From: Synchiropus splendidus
Lineage: Eukaryota; Chordata; Actinopteri; Syngnathiformes; Callionymidae
Direction: 5' to 3'
Assembly (NCBI RefSeq): GCF_027744825.2
Contig: NC_071334.1
Span: forward strand, 57,968,437-58,032,436
Length of the DNA: 64,000 nt
Made by a program: the position numbers and the translations under genes. The notes beneath the pieces are model-generated. The model saw only the letters and a program-made list of their open reading frames with translations. It searched no databases and was not told the origin of the DNA. How positions within the stretch are numbered: the first letter of the stretch is position 1; every line of letters begins with the position of its first letter. Shown in pieces: positions 15,585-27,974 of the stretch.

Positions 15585-15775
15585 CAGGGGTCTCAAATTG
15601 ATCTTCAATTGTTCCAAACAAACAAGCGCATGCAGTTAAACCAATCAGGTATCAGCAGAAACAAGGAGCACCAGACTCACAAACAACTTTAGACACCTGC
15701 TGGGTGAAAAGGTGACAGGTGTGAACAAAAACCTGCACCCACTGCGGCTCTTTGAGGACCGGTTTGAGATCCCTG
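15585..15775. mobile_element. Palindromic hAT-type MITE
   Basis: The ends are inverted: CAGGGGTCTCAAATTGATC on the left and GGACCGGTTTGAGATCCCTG on the right. The length is about 191 bp and there is no coding capacity. The flanking 8-mers are imperfect (CCCAAAAC versus TCCTCAAC), so this is an older insertion. It lies in intron 1 of the pair B two-domain gene. Confidence 0.7.
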
Positions 15776-16379
15776 TCCTCAACCTAACCATCAAAAACCA
15801 AACTTAAACCATTGTTTTTTTTCTTTATTTTGAAAACATCCCCCGAAAAAATGATAAACATTTAGGTCATTGATCATTTTCATCATTGAATTATGATGCA
15901 AAAGAGGGTGGCTGTTGTTTCAAAACAGCCAATCAATGATCAATAGGTAAAACAATAAAAAAAGAAAAATACATTTACACACTCAGTGAAAATGAAGAAT
16001 GTAAAATCAGACCAACTATAGATAGACTCAATGAGAATTCCAAAATAAAACTACAACCACACGGTGACATTCGGTAGCAAATCATCCACAAAGATCAAAA
16101 ATATTAAACTCACGCGGTGGCGGTTGCCGAGCGCCTTCACGCCACCTGGAATTCATAGCTGCTGCTCGGTGGCTGAAGGCAGAATGGCAGGATTCTTTTG
16201 CGTCGGGCTGAGGAATGAAGAAATGTCACACTGGATGTTGGTGAGAAATCCCTCACCAGTTGAGGCGTGGCCCCTCATAATGAAGAACAAGAAGAAACCG
16301 CACCTAAACATTTGGAGGACATTCACTTCCTTCTTTTAATCCAGATTACGCACTTATTGAAAGCTTCTAATTGCAGGTG

Positions 16380-17205
16380 ATCCACTGAGGATCGTGTTGA
16401 TCGGTAAGACTGGAGTTGGGAAGAGCGCTCTTGGAAACACCATATTGGGGAGACAGGCTTTTTGCTCTTCAAGCAGTGCGTGTTCACTTACACAGACGCG
16501 CAGTGTAGAAAAGCCTTCTGGTTCCAGACCCATCACAGTGGTCGACACACCTGGTGTGTTGGACACAGGAAGGACACCAGAGTCAGTAAAACAAGAGATC
16601 ATGAAGTGCATCCATATGTCCAATCCTGGTCCTCACGTCTTCCTTCTGATCATGCAAATTGGACGCTTCAGCCCAGAGGAACAAACAGCAGTGGAAGCGC
16701 TGGAGACCATCTTTGGAACGGAGGCAACCAAGTACATGATGATCCTCTTCACACGGGCCGATGAACTGAAGGGAAAACGAGACAACCTGCAGAAGTACCT
16801 GCAGAATAGCCATCCCAAACTCCTGGAAGGGTCTACAACAGGGGTCACCGAACTGTTCCAGAAAGGGCCGCAGTGGGTGCAGGTTTTTGTTCCAACCACT
16901 CAAGCACACACAGCTTCACCAACCAGGTAATCTGTAATCAGTGACTGTCAATCAGCTGCTAGACACCTGACTGGTTAATCTGTGTGATCTTTTTGGTTGG
17001 CACAAAAACCCACACCCACTGTGGCCCTTTCTGGAGCAGTTCAGTGACCCCTGGTCTACAACTTCTGCTTCATCTCCCTGTGGCTGGAGCCTCGCTGAGA
17101 ACTGATGATCAAAGATCGACTAGATCAAACCACCTGGTTTGGGATCTGGGGCCACATTCCTCCTCAGCCACGTCCTGTAAAGTCACCCTGAGATGACCAT
17201 TTTAA
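16380..17205 (+). pseudogene. Single-domain GIMAP gene, pair B, three lesions
   Basis: The main exon (from the acceptor at about 16376) reads [21 protein letters not shown] and TRADEL, like its sisters at 10197 and 22516. Three defects are visible. First, the start exon is gone: between GGAGGACATTCACTTCC and TTCTTTTAATCC the ATG and the splice donor are missing compared with copies A and C. Second, after the text for HPKLLE the C-terminal coding part and early 3' UTR are deleted; copy A sequence resumes only at its 3' UTR (ACTTCTGCTTCATCTCC). Third, a 215-bp MITE (16839-17053) sits in the joint. No normal protein can be made. Its former promoter block is still recognisable at about 16150-16300. 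Confidence 0.88.
16839..17053. mobile_element. 215-bp hAT-type MITE with perfect 8-bp target duplication
   Basis: The inverted ends are CAGGGGTCACCGAACTG and CAGTTCAGTGACCCCTG, and the interior is palindromic. The flanks GTCTACAA (16831-16838) and GTCTACAA (17054-17061) are identical, the 8-bp target duplication expected of hAT elements. The undisrupted equivalent (GTTTACAA) is present in copy A at about 10842. Confidence 0.92.
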
Positions 17206-17493
17206 CAAGTATGTGAAATCGGGATGGCCGATAATTTATCGTACACGGTATACCGCTAAACACAATCTCCATGATGGCAACTCTGCATCTCACGATAAAT
17301 TTGATAAACACATGACACACTGGCTGCATTGGACTTGCACACGTGAACATGACGAGACTGCGACGGCCCTCTGCGGCGTTTGACTGCCGAGACCGGTGTG
17401 TGACAGCTCTGGAGAGTGTGGTGGACTTTGGTTCACGATCGTAGTTTTTAACTTATTTTTAATAAAGGCAACCTTTGATAGTGACACCCTGTA

Positions 17494-18224
17494 TGAATGA
17501 TGGCTAAAACACACTGACGTCTAAAAAAAATGTTCGTCAACACACAATTCATGACAACATCAGACTTTATAAATAGAAAAACACAGCATTTTAATGGTCC
17601 AGAACATGACAAGGATGACATGGGTTCCAAACATGAAGGAGCTACAATCATGTTTATCATCACATGTTTGATGTTGATGTTGAGACGTCACATCTGTCTC
17701 CTGTCAAACTCACTCAAGTGGTAAGCATGAGCTCGAATGCAACAAGAACAGAAAATAACACAAATAGCCTGCATAAAACCATCAAGACAAAAAAAAATAT
17801 ATGTAGAATATATATATAGAAATCACATGCTCTGGGGGCTGGCGCCTTGTGCCTTGTGTGTCAATCATTCTCAACACCACCAGGCAGAAGCTGACGTCCT
17901 TCTTCATCACAGGTGCTGACACCCGTCAGTCAACAGAATCCAGGACGTTTCATGCCAGGGATCAGCTGATCTGCTGCGCTGAAGGGTGAGATTTCTAGAA
18001 GCAAAACTTGATTTCACCATGAATTATTTTAATTCTAATAAACTAATTTCTATGGTGAAATGTTTCTGTTTGATCTCAACAGACTCCCACTCAGAATAAC
18101 TGTTAGCTTAATGGACTTACTGAACAAACTACATCGAGGAACAAAAAAGTGATACATATTATCTCATATACATTTGGGAGAGCCCCACCTCTAATGGTTC
18201 TCTTCTCGCTCCAAATAGGAAGAC
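17494..18224. repeat. Duplicated 3'-flank block, copy 2 (partner 11700-12424)
   Basis: Nearly identical to 11700-12424 and placed identically relative to the GIMAP stop codon. Differences are few: single substitutions and a short CTGTTT insertion near 18066. Confidence 0.85.
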
Positions 18225-21200
18225 CTAACTCAAACGACAGTCATCTTTCTTCCCATCGTTCTTGAAAATAGCTTCATGGTTAGGGATCATTTTCAGAAGG
18301 TTTTTGACCTGCTTGCGGTCTGGAGAGTTGTTGTTAAACAGATGATAGCGGTGGTGACACTGTTCAACCATTGCCAGAAGTGGGGCAGAGGCATTGAAGT
18401 ATTCTCTCACATCACCTTTAAGGTCCTCTGCATGTGTGAGAAGGATGATGGTGCGATCTCGAATCCTGGTGCCCAGTGTGGTTTCAAACCTGTCCAAAAG
18501 TCCCATCTCATTCTCTGACAAACGGCCCAGCTGTAACACCAATAAGATGGTGCAAGGTTCACTCCGACAGTATTCCCGACACTGGGCGATCTGCTGTTCC
18601 ACGTTGGGCAACTGATTACTTAAGAGGTCTGGTGTGTCAACTACCCTCACTGGAACACCAAACTGTGTGAACTTGGGCTCACACTGCTTGGTCACCGGCA
18701 CAGAGCTGGCCTCGGATTGGAACAGCGTTGTGGTTTTGCGCTCGCCAGCCTTAAGAATGGTATTTCCAGATGCACTCTTCCCAGCTCCACAGCGTCCCAA
18801 CAGAACCATGGTGTATTGTGTTATCTTTGTACCTGACATGAAAACAGCAGTTCAAGTTTGCAAGAACACGTTCTCTTCCACAAATTATCTTTCTTGAATG
18901 TTTACATACCGGTACCGGGTGCTTGATGTGACGGCCCGTTTGGTGGCAGTGCTGTAAAAGGAAAGTGTGTGAAGAAGGTGGCAGAGATGATTCTAATGCA
19001 GGACTTTTGCCTCTTGTATTTAAACAGTATCATTTTGGAAGCGATCTCGACGTGCAGTGAATGAAGGTTCTGATAATGAGCGGCACATTAGTCGCCTCCA
19101 AAACACCAAATTGCAATATACAACGTTAAAGATCACAATGACCTGGGTGCAACTTTGATCGTGTACTTTAAGCTTTACTACGATGGTACCATACACCCCA
19201 CATTAATTTTGAGCGTATCACTAAATGCATACAAACTACATCATAATCTGTGGGACCGGCTTGACTTTTGATGTTGTATTGTCTCTAACAGTGTTTCATA
19301 TGCTGATGCCTTTAGTCATTAGTTTTTGTTACAGCATTCGGCTTCAGAACCTTTCCAGGTCAAACTTTCAAGCCAAAATAGTCCTGTATGTCAGACGAAA
19401 CCACACTATCCAAAGAGAAATTTTGAAGACGGAGTACAGAAGTCTCTTGCCCCTTGTTTTTTTCTGAACTTGCTATACCCATCTTTTGAGAAAGAGAACA
19501 GGCTAACACTGTCGGAATTCATTGACACCACACAGATTCAAATCTGAATATCGAAGTTTAAGAAATATATTGAATGACCCGCAGTTGCACAACAGAGAAA
19601 CACAGAGCCCTCGAGGCCAACTTATCTGGGGACCAGCCCCTCATCTCAAAGAGGCCCTTCGGGATCAACATATTTCGGACATCTGCCTGGCAGAGTCTTC
19701 AGCTGTTCTGAGAAATTGTCTGTCCTGGAGGATGACCACAGCATGCGGTGATGTTCTCAGCACTCACAGAACAGTTTCTTCATTTTAACAAAGCAGCATG
19801 AGTAGACAAGCAATGGATGCTAGATGATACGAACGCACCTATATTTGATGGATGCTGCCCTTGTGGTTCAGACCTGTAAAGATAACAACAAACCATTAGG
19901 GTTGGAACGGGTTAATGAAAAGAAATGGTTTGAATGATCAAAATCTCACTGTGATTCTGAGGTATAAAAAAGTGATTTAGATTCTCTACTAGTTCCTTGA
20001 CATGTACTGCCAATATGCCTGCCTCGCAGCCCTATCGCCCCCTTCTTTGCTCTGATGTATGTCAGCATATTGGCTGAGTTCTACAAACACTTTTGATCAC
20101 ACAATGCACACTTGAGCAAACATTCTTATTCTTATTAGGAAATAACTGTTCCTAGAAAGAACTGGATTTATATTGCAGTGAAATAAAGTAGTAAGTACAT
20201 ATTAATTTAAGTTGAATTGTACTCATCGGGGTGGAAGTGCTCCCCGGATTAGCGAACTCTTGAAGTTTTATAGATTTTCCATTCATCTGCACCATCTCAT
20301 CTCATTCAGTCTTTGTCATGGACGAAGGCAACTAGAATGAAACTAGGAGGTCGTAACCCATGACACCAAGATACCATGACTCCTAGCGTCAGATTGTGAG
20401 TTGAGATGTTACTTGTTTAGTGCTGTGGGATTCTTGCTGTTGTTCTCCAGGAAATTCTTCCTTCTTTTCACGACCTTTTCACTGTAGTCACTGTACTGAT
20501 AGAGGAATGAGCTTCTCTCATAACACCATTTCCGGCATTCACTGGCCAGGTTTTCTTTGTTCAAAGCCACAGTGACTTTGAACTGATCCATCAGGCGATG
20601 GAGGGACTGGTAGCTGTCTATATCTTGTAGCAAAACTGTGACATGAGGAAACACAGCTTCACCGAAAATATCTCCCAGTTTGGTTATTTGAAGAACAACT
20701 TTCTCCTCTGCGGTCTCAGCAGGATCTACTACGAGGATAAATAGGTCCGGTCCTGGGTGGGAGATGGCCATGAAGTCAATGATCTGCTGGTCGGGACTCT
20801 GGCAGTGTTCGTCGAAGAAATTAGGTGTGTTTATCACATGGAAGTTGTGGTTTGTGCTTTGAGTAAGATGGTTGCTGACTCTAAGAAATGCTTTCATATC
20901 GTGAAGGATCCGATTTCCAACGTCATTCTTTAACTGTGCTGCTGTTCCCAACACTGCGACACACAGGGATTGAGGGTACGCTGAGGAAAGATGAGAACAG
21001 AGACACAAATGAACACCCATTGTTTTAATTCCTCTGGAGTTGTAACTTCATTCGTGTTGCTCGAACTCTTTAAACAAAACAAAGTTTTTGTAGAGCCTTG
21101 ACTTCCCCCCAATTTGACTCTGAGCCTCAATTGTGTAGATTGCAAATGTGATGAGTGATCAGGATTCAACTGTAAACTATTCTGCTCGTAAAGATGTAAC

Positions 21201-22258
21201 CTAGCTGTTTTCCCAGCTTACACAGGTACTACACTATTTCAATCATAAATATTGAGTTTTCAGGCTGAGATGCGGCATGAGCATGAACGCCTGTTCTGCC
21301 ACAGGCTGACTGTACTGTAGGTGACCACTGTTACACTACTGTCATCTGCTGTCAGATTGGCCTCATTGCTATGGATGATGTTTTGAAATACTATAAAAGG
21401 TATTGAATTATGTCGGTGAAGTAATATGGGGCCTAGATTTTGGATAACAAAATCACAGTGTTGATGGAAATGAGCAGCTTGTGCGAGGACAGCGCTCTCT
21501 GTGTGCTTCTTCCAGTTTATATTGGACTTTTGGATGCGGTGTCTGTTTTAGTGACGATGACGAACTGAAATGTTGGATGATTTTCAATGAGAGGGTCATG
21601 TGACGCGCTTGGTTTAGAACAGGAAATAGCCGGCGTTTTGACTTTTAGCCAACATGTCATCCAGTTACAGCAATAAATCAACGACAACATTTGGATTTGC
21701 CAACGCTTTCTCATTCCCTCCTCAGCAGCCTCATCTTCGTGTGTCCAACTCTGGTCAGCTGCTGTCCATTTATTCAGTGCAATCAATATACTAAACACAA
21801 AGTATTGTGATAAAATAGAAATATGTACATATTTTTAAAGAAATCATATTGGACGTGGATCTGTGACCTGTTGTCATGAACGTTGATGTATATTTTTGTA
21901 TCTTTTGTTTTTAACCTTAAAGCAATTTGAGCGCCGCTTATGCTGGGTGAACACATTTTCTACTTAACTTATTTAGACATTTAACTTTCTATCTGTCAGT
22001 GGCAGAAAACCATAAGGCCAACCATACCATGACAGAAGTGTGGATAAAAACAAAAGTACATGGCTTAAAAAATAATACATTAAATTAACAATGAATAGAC
22101 AGAACAATTGCATAATAATACTTAGACTTTGAAATACTGATGAACATAGACTGGGACTATTGAAATACAATTTTAAAAATGTGACCACTGAATTTTAGCT
22201 GCATGTCAATAACAAAGATTAAAGTAATAAACTCACGTGGCGGCTTTCTGGCACTCAT
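18225..22258 (-). CDS. Two-domain GIMAP (AIG1-type) GTPase, pair C
   Basis: Five exons: 22258..22237, 20980..20413, 19873..19839, 18951..18910 and 18832..18225. Together they make 1275 nt, one frame of 424 codons plus stop. The protein starts MSARKPP. Domain 1 has VLGTAAQLKND in place of a P-loop and NTPNFFDE at G3, so it is a pseudo-GTPase domain. The linker from the two small exons differs wholly in sequence from that of A and B but keeps the same phase. Domain 2 has GRCGAGKS, DTPD, THAEDL and a complete C terminus with YHLFNNNS. The donor of exon 2 is CAA|GTAACA, weaker than the CAG|GTACAA used by A and B and 24 nt further on; this junction is the least certain. The partner gene starts at 22424. 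Confidence 0.85.
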
Positions 22259-22423
22259 AGCTGCTGCTCGGTGGCTGAAGGAAGAACGGCAGAATTCTCT
22301 GGTGTCTGGCTGAGGAATGAAGAAATGTCACACTGAATGTTGGTGATAAAGTCCACCCCAGTTAAGGCGTGGCCCTTTACAATAAAGGCACAGAGAGGGA
22401 GTTCTCCACAACATTTTGGAGAC
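22259..22423. promoter_or_regulatory. Head-to-head intergenic (bidirectional promoter) of GIMAP pair C
   Basis: 165 bp separate the two start codons. It shares with pair B the blocks GCTGCTGCTCGGTGGCTGAA and GAGGAATGAAGAAATGTCAC, and with A the CTGCTGCTCGG core. The GAATGAAGAAATG text loosely recalls an interferon-response GAAANNGAAA layout but does not match it. Confidence 0.6.
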
Positions 22424-23312
22424 ATGGGTTTGATAAACTCACTTCCTCAAGGTGAGTGTCTGTTTGCCTGTCTTTTAATCCAGATTACGCACTTATTGAA
22501 AGCTTCTGATTGCAGGCCCTCCACTGAGGATCGTGATGATCGGTAAGACTGGAGTTGGGAAGAGCGCTGTTGGAAACACCATATTGGGGAGAAAGGCTTT
22601 TGGCTCTGCTGTCAGTGCGCATTCAGTTACACAGCAGTGCAGTGCAGAAAAGACTTCTGGTTCCAGACCCATCACAGTCGTCGACACACCTGGTGTGCTG
22701 GACACAGGCAGAACACCAGAGTCAATAAGAAAAGAGATCGTGAAGTGCATCCAAATGTCCAATCCTGGTCCTCACGTCTTCCTCCTGGTCCTGCAAGTTG
22801 GACGTTTTAGCCCAGAAGAAGAAAGAGCTGTGGAAGCTCTAGAGACCATCTTTGGAACAGAGGCATCCAAGTACATGATAGTCCTCTTCACACGAGGCGA
22901 TGATCTGAAGGGATCAAGCATCCAGCAGTACGTGCGAAACGGCCATCCCAAACTCCTTGAGGTAGTCAACAAGTGTGGGAACCGCTACCATGTGCTGAAT
23001 AACAAGCAGAAGCTGAACAGGCGTCAGGTGGTGAAGCTGATTCGGAAGATTGACGACATGGTGGCTGGGAACGGTGGGTGCCACTTTACCGAAGAGATGT
23101 TCTCGGAGGTGGCGAAAGCACCATTGCAGACAGAGCTCAAGCAAGACATCGCCCAAGGGGGTTCAACACAGGGGTTCAACAACGACTTCTTCATGTCTCA
23201 GCTACTGCAAAGAATAATTTTGTTCCAGACCATACTAGCCACTGCTGCCCAGGGGGCGACCATGAACCCCCAAGACCACTTATCCAACGACTTCAACATC
23301 AATAATAGTTGA
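22424..23312 (+). CDS. Single-domain GIMAP GTPase with predicted myristoyl signal, pair C
   Basis: Exon 1 is 22424..22451 and exon 2 is 22516..23312, for a product of 274 residues. The N terminus [10 protein letters not shown] has Gly2 and Ser6, a strong fit to the myristoylation rule. The domain has GKTGVGKS at 19-26, DTPG, TRGDDL and RYHVLNNK, and then a C-terminal tail absent from copy A. The tail includes a hydrophobic stretch ([16 protein letters not shown]) that could pack on membrane or mediate assembly. It is the intact sister of the genes at 10105 and 16380. A poly-A signal lies at about 23756. Confidence 0.93.
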
Positions 23313-26300
23313 TCAGTATTTGCTTTTGCGATCACTCCACAAGACAGATTAGGTTAGTGACCGCATAATGAATCAGAGACGGATGAACTGGATCAGACCA
23401 CTGTTTTACTTTACTACTTTTGTTTCTCTCACAGGTGAAGCCCATTCACTTTATATACACTTTGTGTGTGTATCCAACGATCATTTTTGCGCATCCTTTC
23501 TTTAACATTCTGGAACATTTTGGATCCACACCTCATTTTTAATGATCAACAAATGTCAGATCTTGATGACTCTGTGAGAGGATTTGTTGTTTACGTGAAC
23601 TGGTGGGGTCTTGCTTGGTTCAATTGCTGCTTATGATGCCAAAGTCACTTTGAGGCAGCTGTTTGTTGGATCTGCAGCCCATCAAATGTCAATAGAATAT
23701 GAACCAAAGTGTGACAGTGTATGTGAATGCAACAAAAACATTTGTTGTTTTTTTTAATAAAGAGAGACATATTTCAAATAATGAGTCTTTTCTCAATAAC
23801 TCTACTCAGGTTCCTGGTTTATTTTTCAGGGGTATACAGTTAATTTTAATTCTGGTAAATGCATGATAATGTTGGAACACCTTCATATACGCCGTGGAAT
23901 AAATATTATGAATATATACCACTTCATTGTTATTTGTAAGATTATACTTCCAATTATGCTTTTCACTCAGGTTTTTGTTTTCTGAATCTTAAAATTTGTA
24001 TCTTTATGTAATGTACAATTTTATTTATTGTTGTATGATTTGAATAGAGTATTGCTATTTGTTCATGTTGCTCATCTTTAAACATGTAGTTTGCATGTGT
24101 TTCAAAAATACTTATTCGATCAGTCTATATTATATTTCTTCATGAAGTACCTTAGTATTATGCATCTTTTTTTCTGCAAGCCTATCTTTGGATGGCTAAA
24201 TAAAATAACTGCGATTGTGACTTTTTTTCTCTTTAACAATAAGTGCAGAAAAAAAATCATAGTAAGTTGGAAATGAAAACCAGGTTTAAAAGAATAGCAA
24301 ATGGAGATTGCAGACACAAAACTCATTCTCAAATGAATTTCTCGGAAGACAGCCCTGACAAAAAGAATGTGAACTGGCTTCATTGTTCCGGTAACCGACA
24401 GAATGGCATGAGACAAATATGATTCATGTTCTTTTTACATCGCTGCCTGCCTGTTTTCGGAAAGCCAGTATTTTTCCACTGAGCCACAGGTCGTGCTTGG
24501 GTGACACCGATCAGCTACCATCCAAGTAGAGGACAGAATTCTGTGATTTTAATGTGCTGGGTGCAAAACTATGGACTGCAAACTAAATACAAAAACAAAC
24601 ACATGAAGGATGTGATGTGGTGGAAGAATGCATCTTATGGACGAATGCACTTGACCTACCCCAACAGTCTGACCCAGGCAGAACACCTTCAACAACAGTC
24701 AGTACCAATAAGAAAACACAATATGTGACAGTAAAGTTCTATAAGTGAGGAAAACAACTGTTGATGGATCTGAAATGATAAAGCTAAAGCTTTTGATTTT
24801 CTTGTCAAGCTAGGTTCTTTCCCACATCTCAGATCACACAAGTTTTCTCCACGCTCAGTCATCTGGAAGGTATTGAAAGTAAACCTGTAGCTCCTTCACA
24901 CTGACAACACAGTTGGAGTGGTTCTGGTGTATGGTCAGAACGCCTCTTGGACCAGTGAAGTAACAGAATAGACATGATGTCTCCGTACTGCGAAGGACGC
25001 TGGACGACCCTCTTTAGAAAAGCAAATGGCAGTAGATTTTTGTCTGTATATCAGGTGAAGCTCAGAATACTGGGCATGATGGGATGCTACACACAAATCT
25101 TAACAGTCAAGTGTGTTTGTTGTTGTGAACAATCTGTGGTTTCTTTGAGTGACGTTGAAGTATTTACAGCTCTGATGCAGTTTAACGGAAACGATTGTCG
25201 AACCTGTTCAACAAGGGACTCAGCAGACATGGATGATCACTAAAATATGTGCTTTATCGTGTTCCTTTAACCTGTTACTAAACTGCTGAACCGTGTGTTG
25301 TGTTATGAACATCATCAACAACATAGTTTGTATCCTCCAACGCTCACTGAGAAACTGTGAAATTACATGCATATTTCATACATTAATATTTCTTATATTT
25401 CATATTCATATATTTTAACATATTATATATATTATATTATATTCCAGAATCTGCATTGCTGCATTTTTAAAAAAATGTCATATTATCAAATATAAAAAAC
25501 AGCTATGCGCTTTGATTTCTTATTTATTACTTTATTATTTATTTATATATTCTCACTTATGTACTTTTTTTATTTACTCTTATTATTATTATTATTATTT
25601 TAATAGTTATAATTATTATTATTTTAAATTATGGTGTTTTCTGATTATGTGAATTCTTTTTTGCATCTATTTCACAATGATTGCATCACAGGCCAAAAAA
25701 CAGAGTACATAGAATTACATATATTTCAAAAGACTTTGAGAAGTGGTTGTTGATTATTTTATGCAAGTATTACAATAACAACAATAATAGCAACAGCAGT
25801 CAAAATTTTCTCAATACCTCCTTTTCATAAATATCTACGTGTTGTTGGATGACCATTACCCTGGAAGTAATTTCTTTTGCACAATAACAAAGCTGTTATG
25901 GGAAATACCAGTCTGAAACATGTTTATTTTTTTTTCATGTTCATGAAATGTTTAACCCTTTTTGGTATTGAAGCCATAGAAACACTACATCGTGGCAACA
26001 TGCCGTTGATGGCTGCAAAACTGCACTAACACACAGCCGAACATTAACAGCAAGGCCTGGAATCAAGTCAGAACCTGTGGAAAACAAACACTGTTGGTGA
26101 AGCCTGGGAAGCAGGATGAGGAGGCCGCCCTCAGTGAGATGGTAACACCAATACCTGGGTGGTTTGCTTCATCAGCAATACAAGTAAAGGTGATTTAAAA
26201 GTTCACATAAAAGTAGTCCAGTGAAAATGTGTTGTCAATGAAAGAGAATTGAAGTAAACTTCTAGATTTATCAGAAATATCAATATATTCTCAAAATTTA

Positions 26301-26495
26301 TTTGCGATAAAAAAAAAAGTTTAATTCTTCCAGTGTCAATGATCACACAGAGCACTGTATTTTATTAGTTTATTTGCCTGAGGTAGGTTTGAGAGGGTGT
26401 CCGTAACAATGCTGCCCTCAAGGATGACAAGAAAATTATGGTAAGTATTGCGATAAAAATAATATTGCAGAATTACTTAGTCTAGGGCAGTAGTC
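23313..26495. other. 3' flank and gene-poor stretch after the GIMAP cluster
   Basis: An AATAAA at about 23756 probably ends the GIMAP transcript. Beyond it the sequence is AT-rich with TTATTATTA runs at about 25575-25625. I found no exon with splice support on either strand. Confidence 0.45.
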
Positions 26496-26499
26496 CCTC

Positions 26500-26830
<331 letters not shown>

Positions 26831-27924
26831 TATGAATGTATGTAGTGAAAATAATATACAATGAAATTTTGGGTGAACACTGTAAGCCACCAACATCCAT
26901 TGCCTCTCATGCCTTTTACCTAAAAAACAAGGAGACATTATCAGCATCTTTCAAATAAACAGCAGATCCTTCCTATAACAGCAGACACAAATCGAAAGCA
27001 TCACATTGAGGATGTGAGGAATCCAAAAACAGAGAAGGAACCGGGAAGGAACACGAGAGTGAGCCGTCAAACCTTCTTCAATAGCGTGCCGTGAAGTTGA
27101 TGGACTCAGCCAAGTGACACATGAAAAGAATCTTGAGGTACCATCATTTTTTTTGTGCTCAGTAAAAGATGAATAACAGGTCTGTGGAATTTGTGCAGAT
27201 AGTTTCAAGTTGCTGGAAGTCACATAACCCTGCTGCTGGTAAATCTCTTTCTCAACACAGGTGGGGGGGACTTACTGTATCATCTCACGAGCCTTCCTCC
27301 TTTCTGAACGATGCCAAATATGTGATGTCGTAATGTAGATATGACACTGTGAGACACACTGGAGAAAGATAAGAAGTGTCAGGTGGCTCCTGAGGGGGAC
27401 GATAGCTACATACCAGACGCAGTGTTTAGATTGTTTCACGAATTATTGTTCCTCTGTTTATTCCACAAATGCTTGACAACAGGCTGGAATCCATCCGAGA
27501 TACTTGAACCTACCAAGTTGTTGAAAGTAATTCTGGCATGCGAACCTATTAACTTATCAGGTTGATTCACAGCGTTGCATTGTTTTGTTTTGGAAAGCAC
27601 CTGCCTCATTATGGAGTCAAGGAAGTGAAAACACTGCAAATGTGGTTTGGGCTGTCAGGAGTTAGGGTTTTACCAGATGAAGTTTCACTTTCAAGTTTCA
27701 AGTGCCATGTCCACCAGATGAAGCTTGTTAGAGATAAATGTAAGAATTGGTATCCATGCGAATGATTCAGTCTCCCACAGGTGTTTTTTTATTTATTTAT
27801 TTTTTATGTCTGACCCGGAATCAAGTTGAACTAGTGAGATACTGTTGTCTTGTTATGCTGCATCAGTTCAAAACAAATATTAGATTTTTTTGCTCTTCAA
27901 GATAACAATGTTGAAACTCATGCC

Positions 27925-27925
<1 letters not shown>

Positions 27926-27973
<48 letters not shown>

Positions 27974-27974
27974 T
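27926..27974. repeat. AAT trinucleotide microsatellite
   Basis: About sixteen AAT units in unit I; the matching place in unit II (about 35850) has only a few, so the tract expanded or shrank after duplication. Confidence 0.9.

Larger units (their letters stand above)
12425..16156 (-). pseudogene. Two-domain GIMAP gene, pair B, disrupted by insertion
   Basis: The exon set matches A and C: 16156..16114 (MNSRWREG start), 14961..14418, 13944..13898, 13553..13488, and a last exon from 13384. Splice phases are all intact. The last exon has the P-loop GRCGAGKS, DTPD and THAEVL, but after GDVREYF it runs into an insertion (12951..12588) that adds about 24 foreign residues and a stop at 12873. The lost C-terminal part (GIMAP box and end) survives beyond the insertion at 12587..12425, with a further 12-nt deletion relative to C. 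It is either a pseudogene or a truncated product lacking the GIMAP box. The first-domain exon resembles copy A, while the last exon resembles copy C. Confidence 0.85.

Noticed and set aside
27926..27974. Poly-Asn frame considered as a coding repeat
   Set aside because: It is a simple AAT microsatellite that is nearly absent from the duplicated copy.
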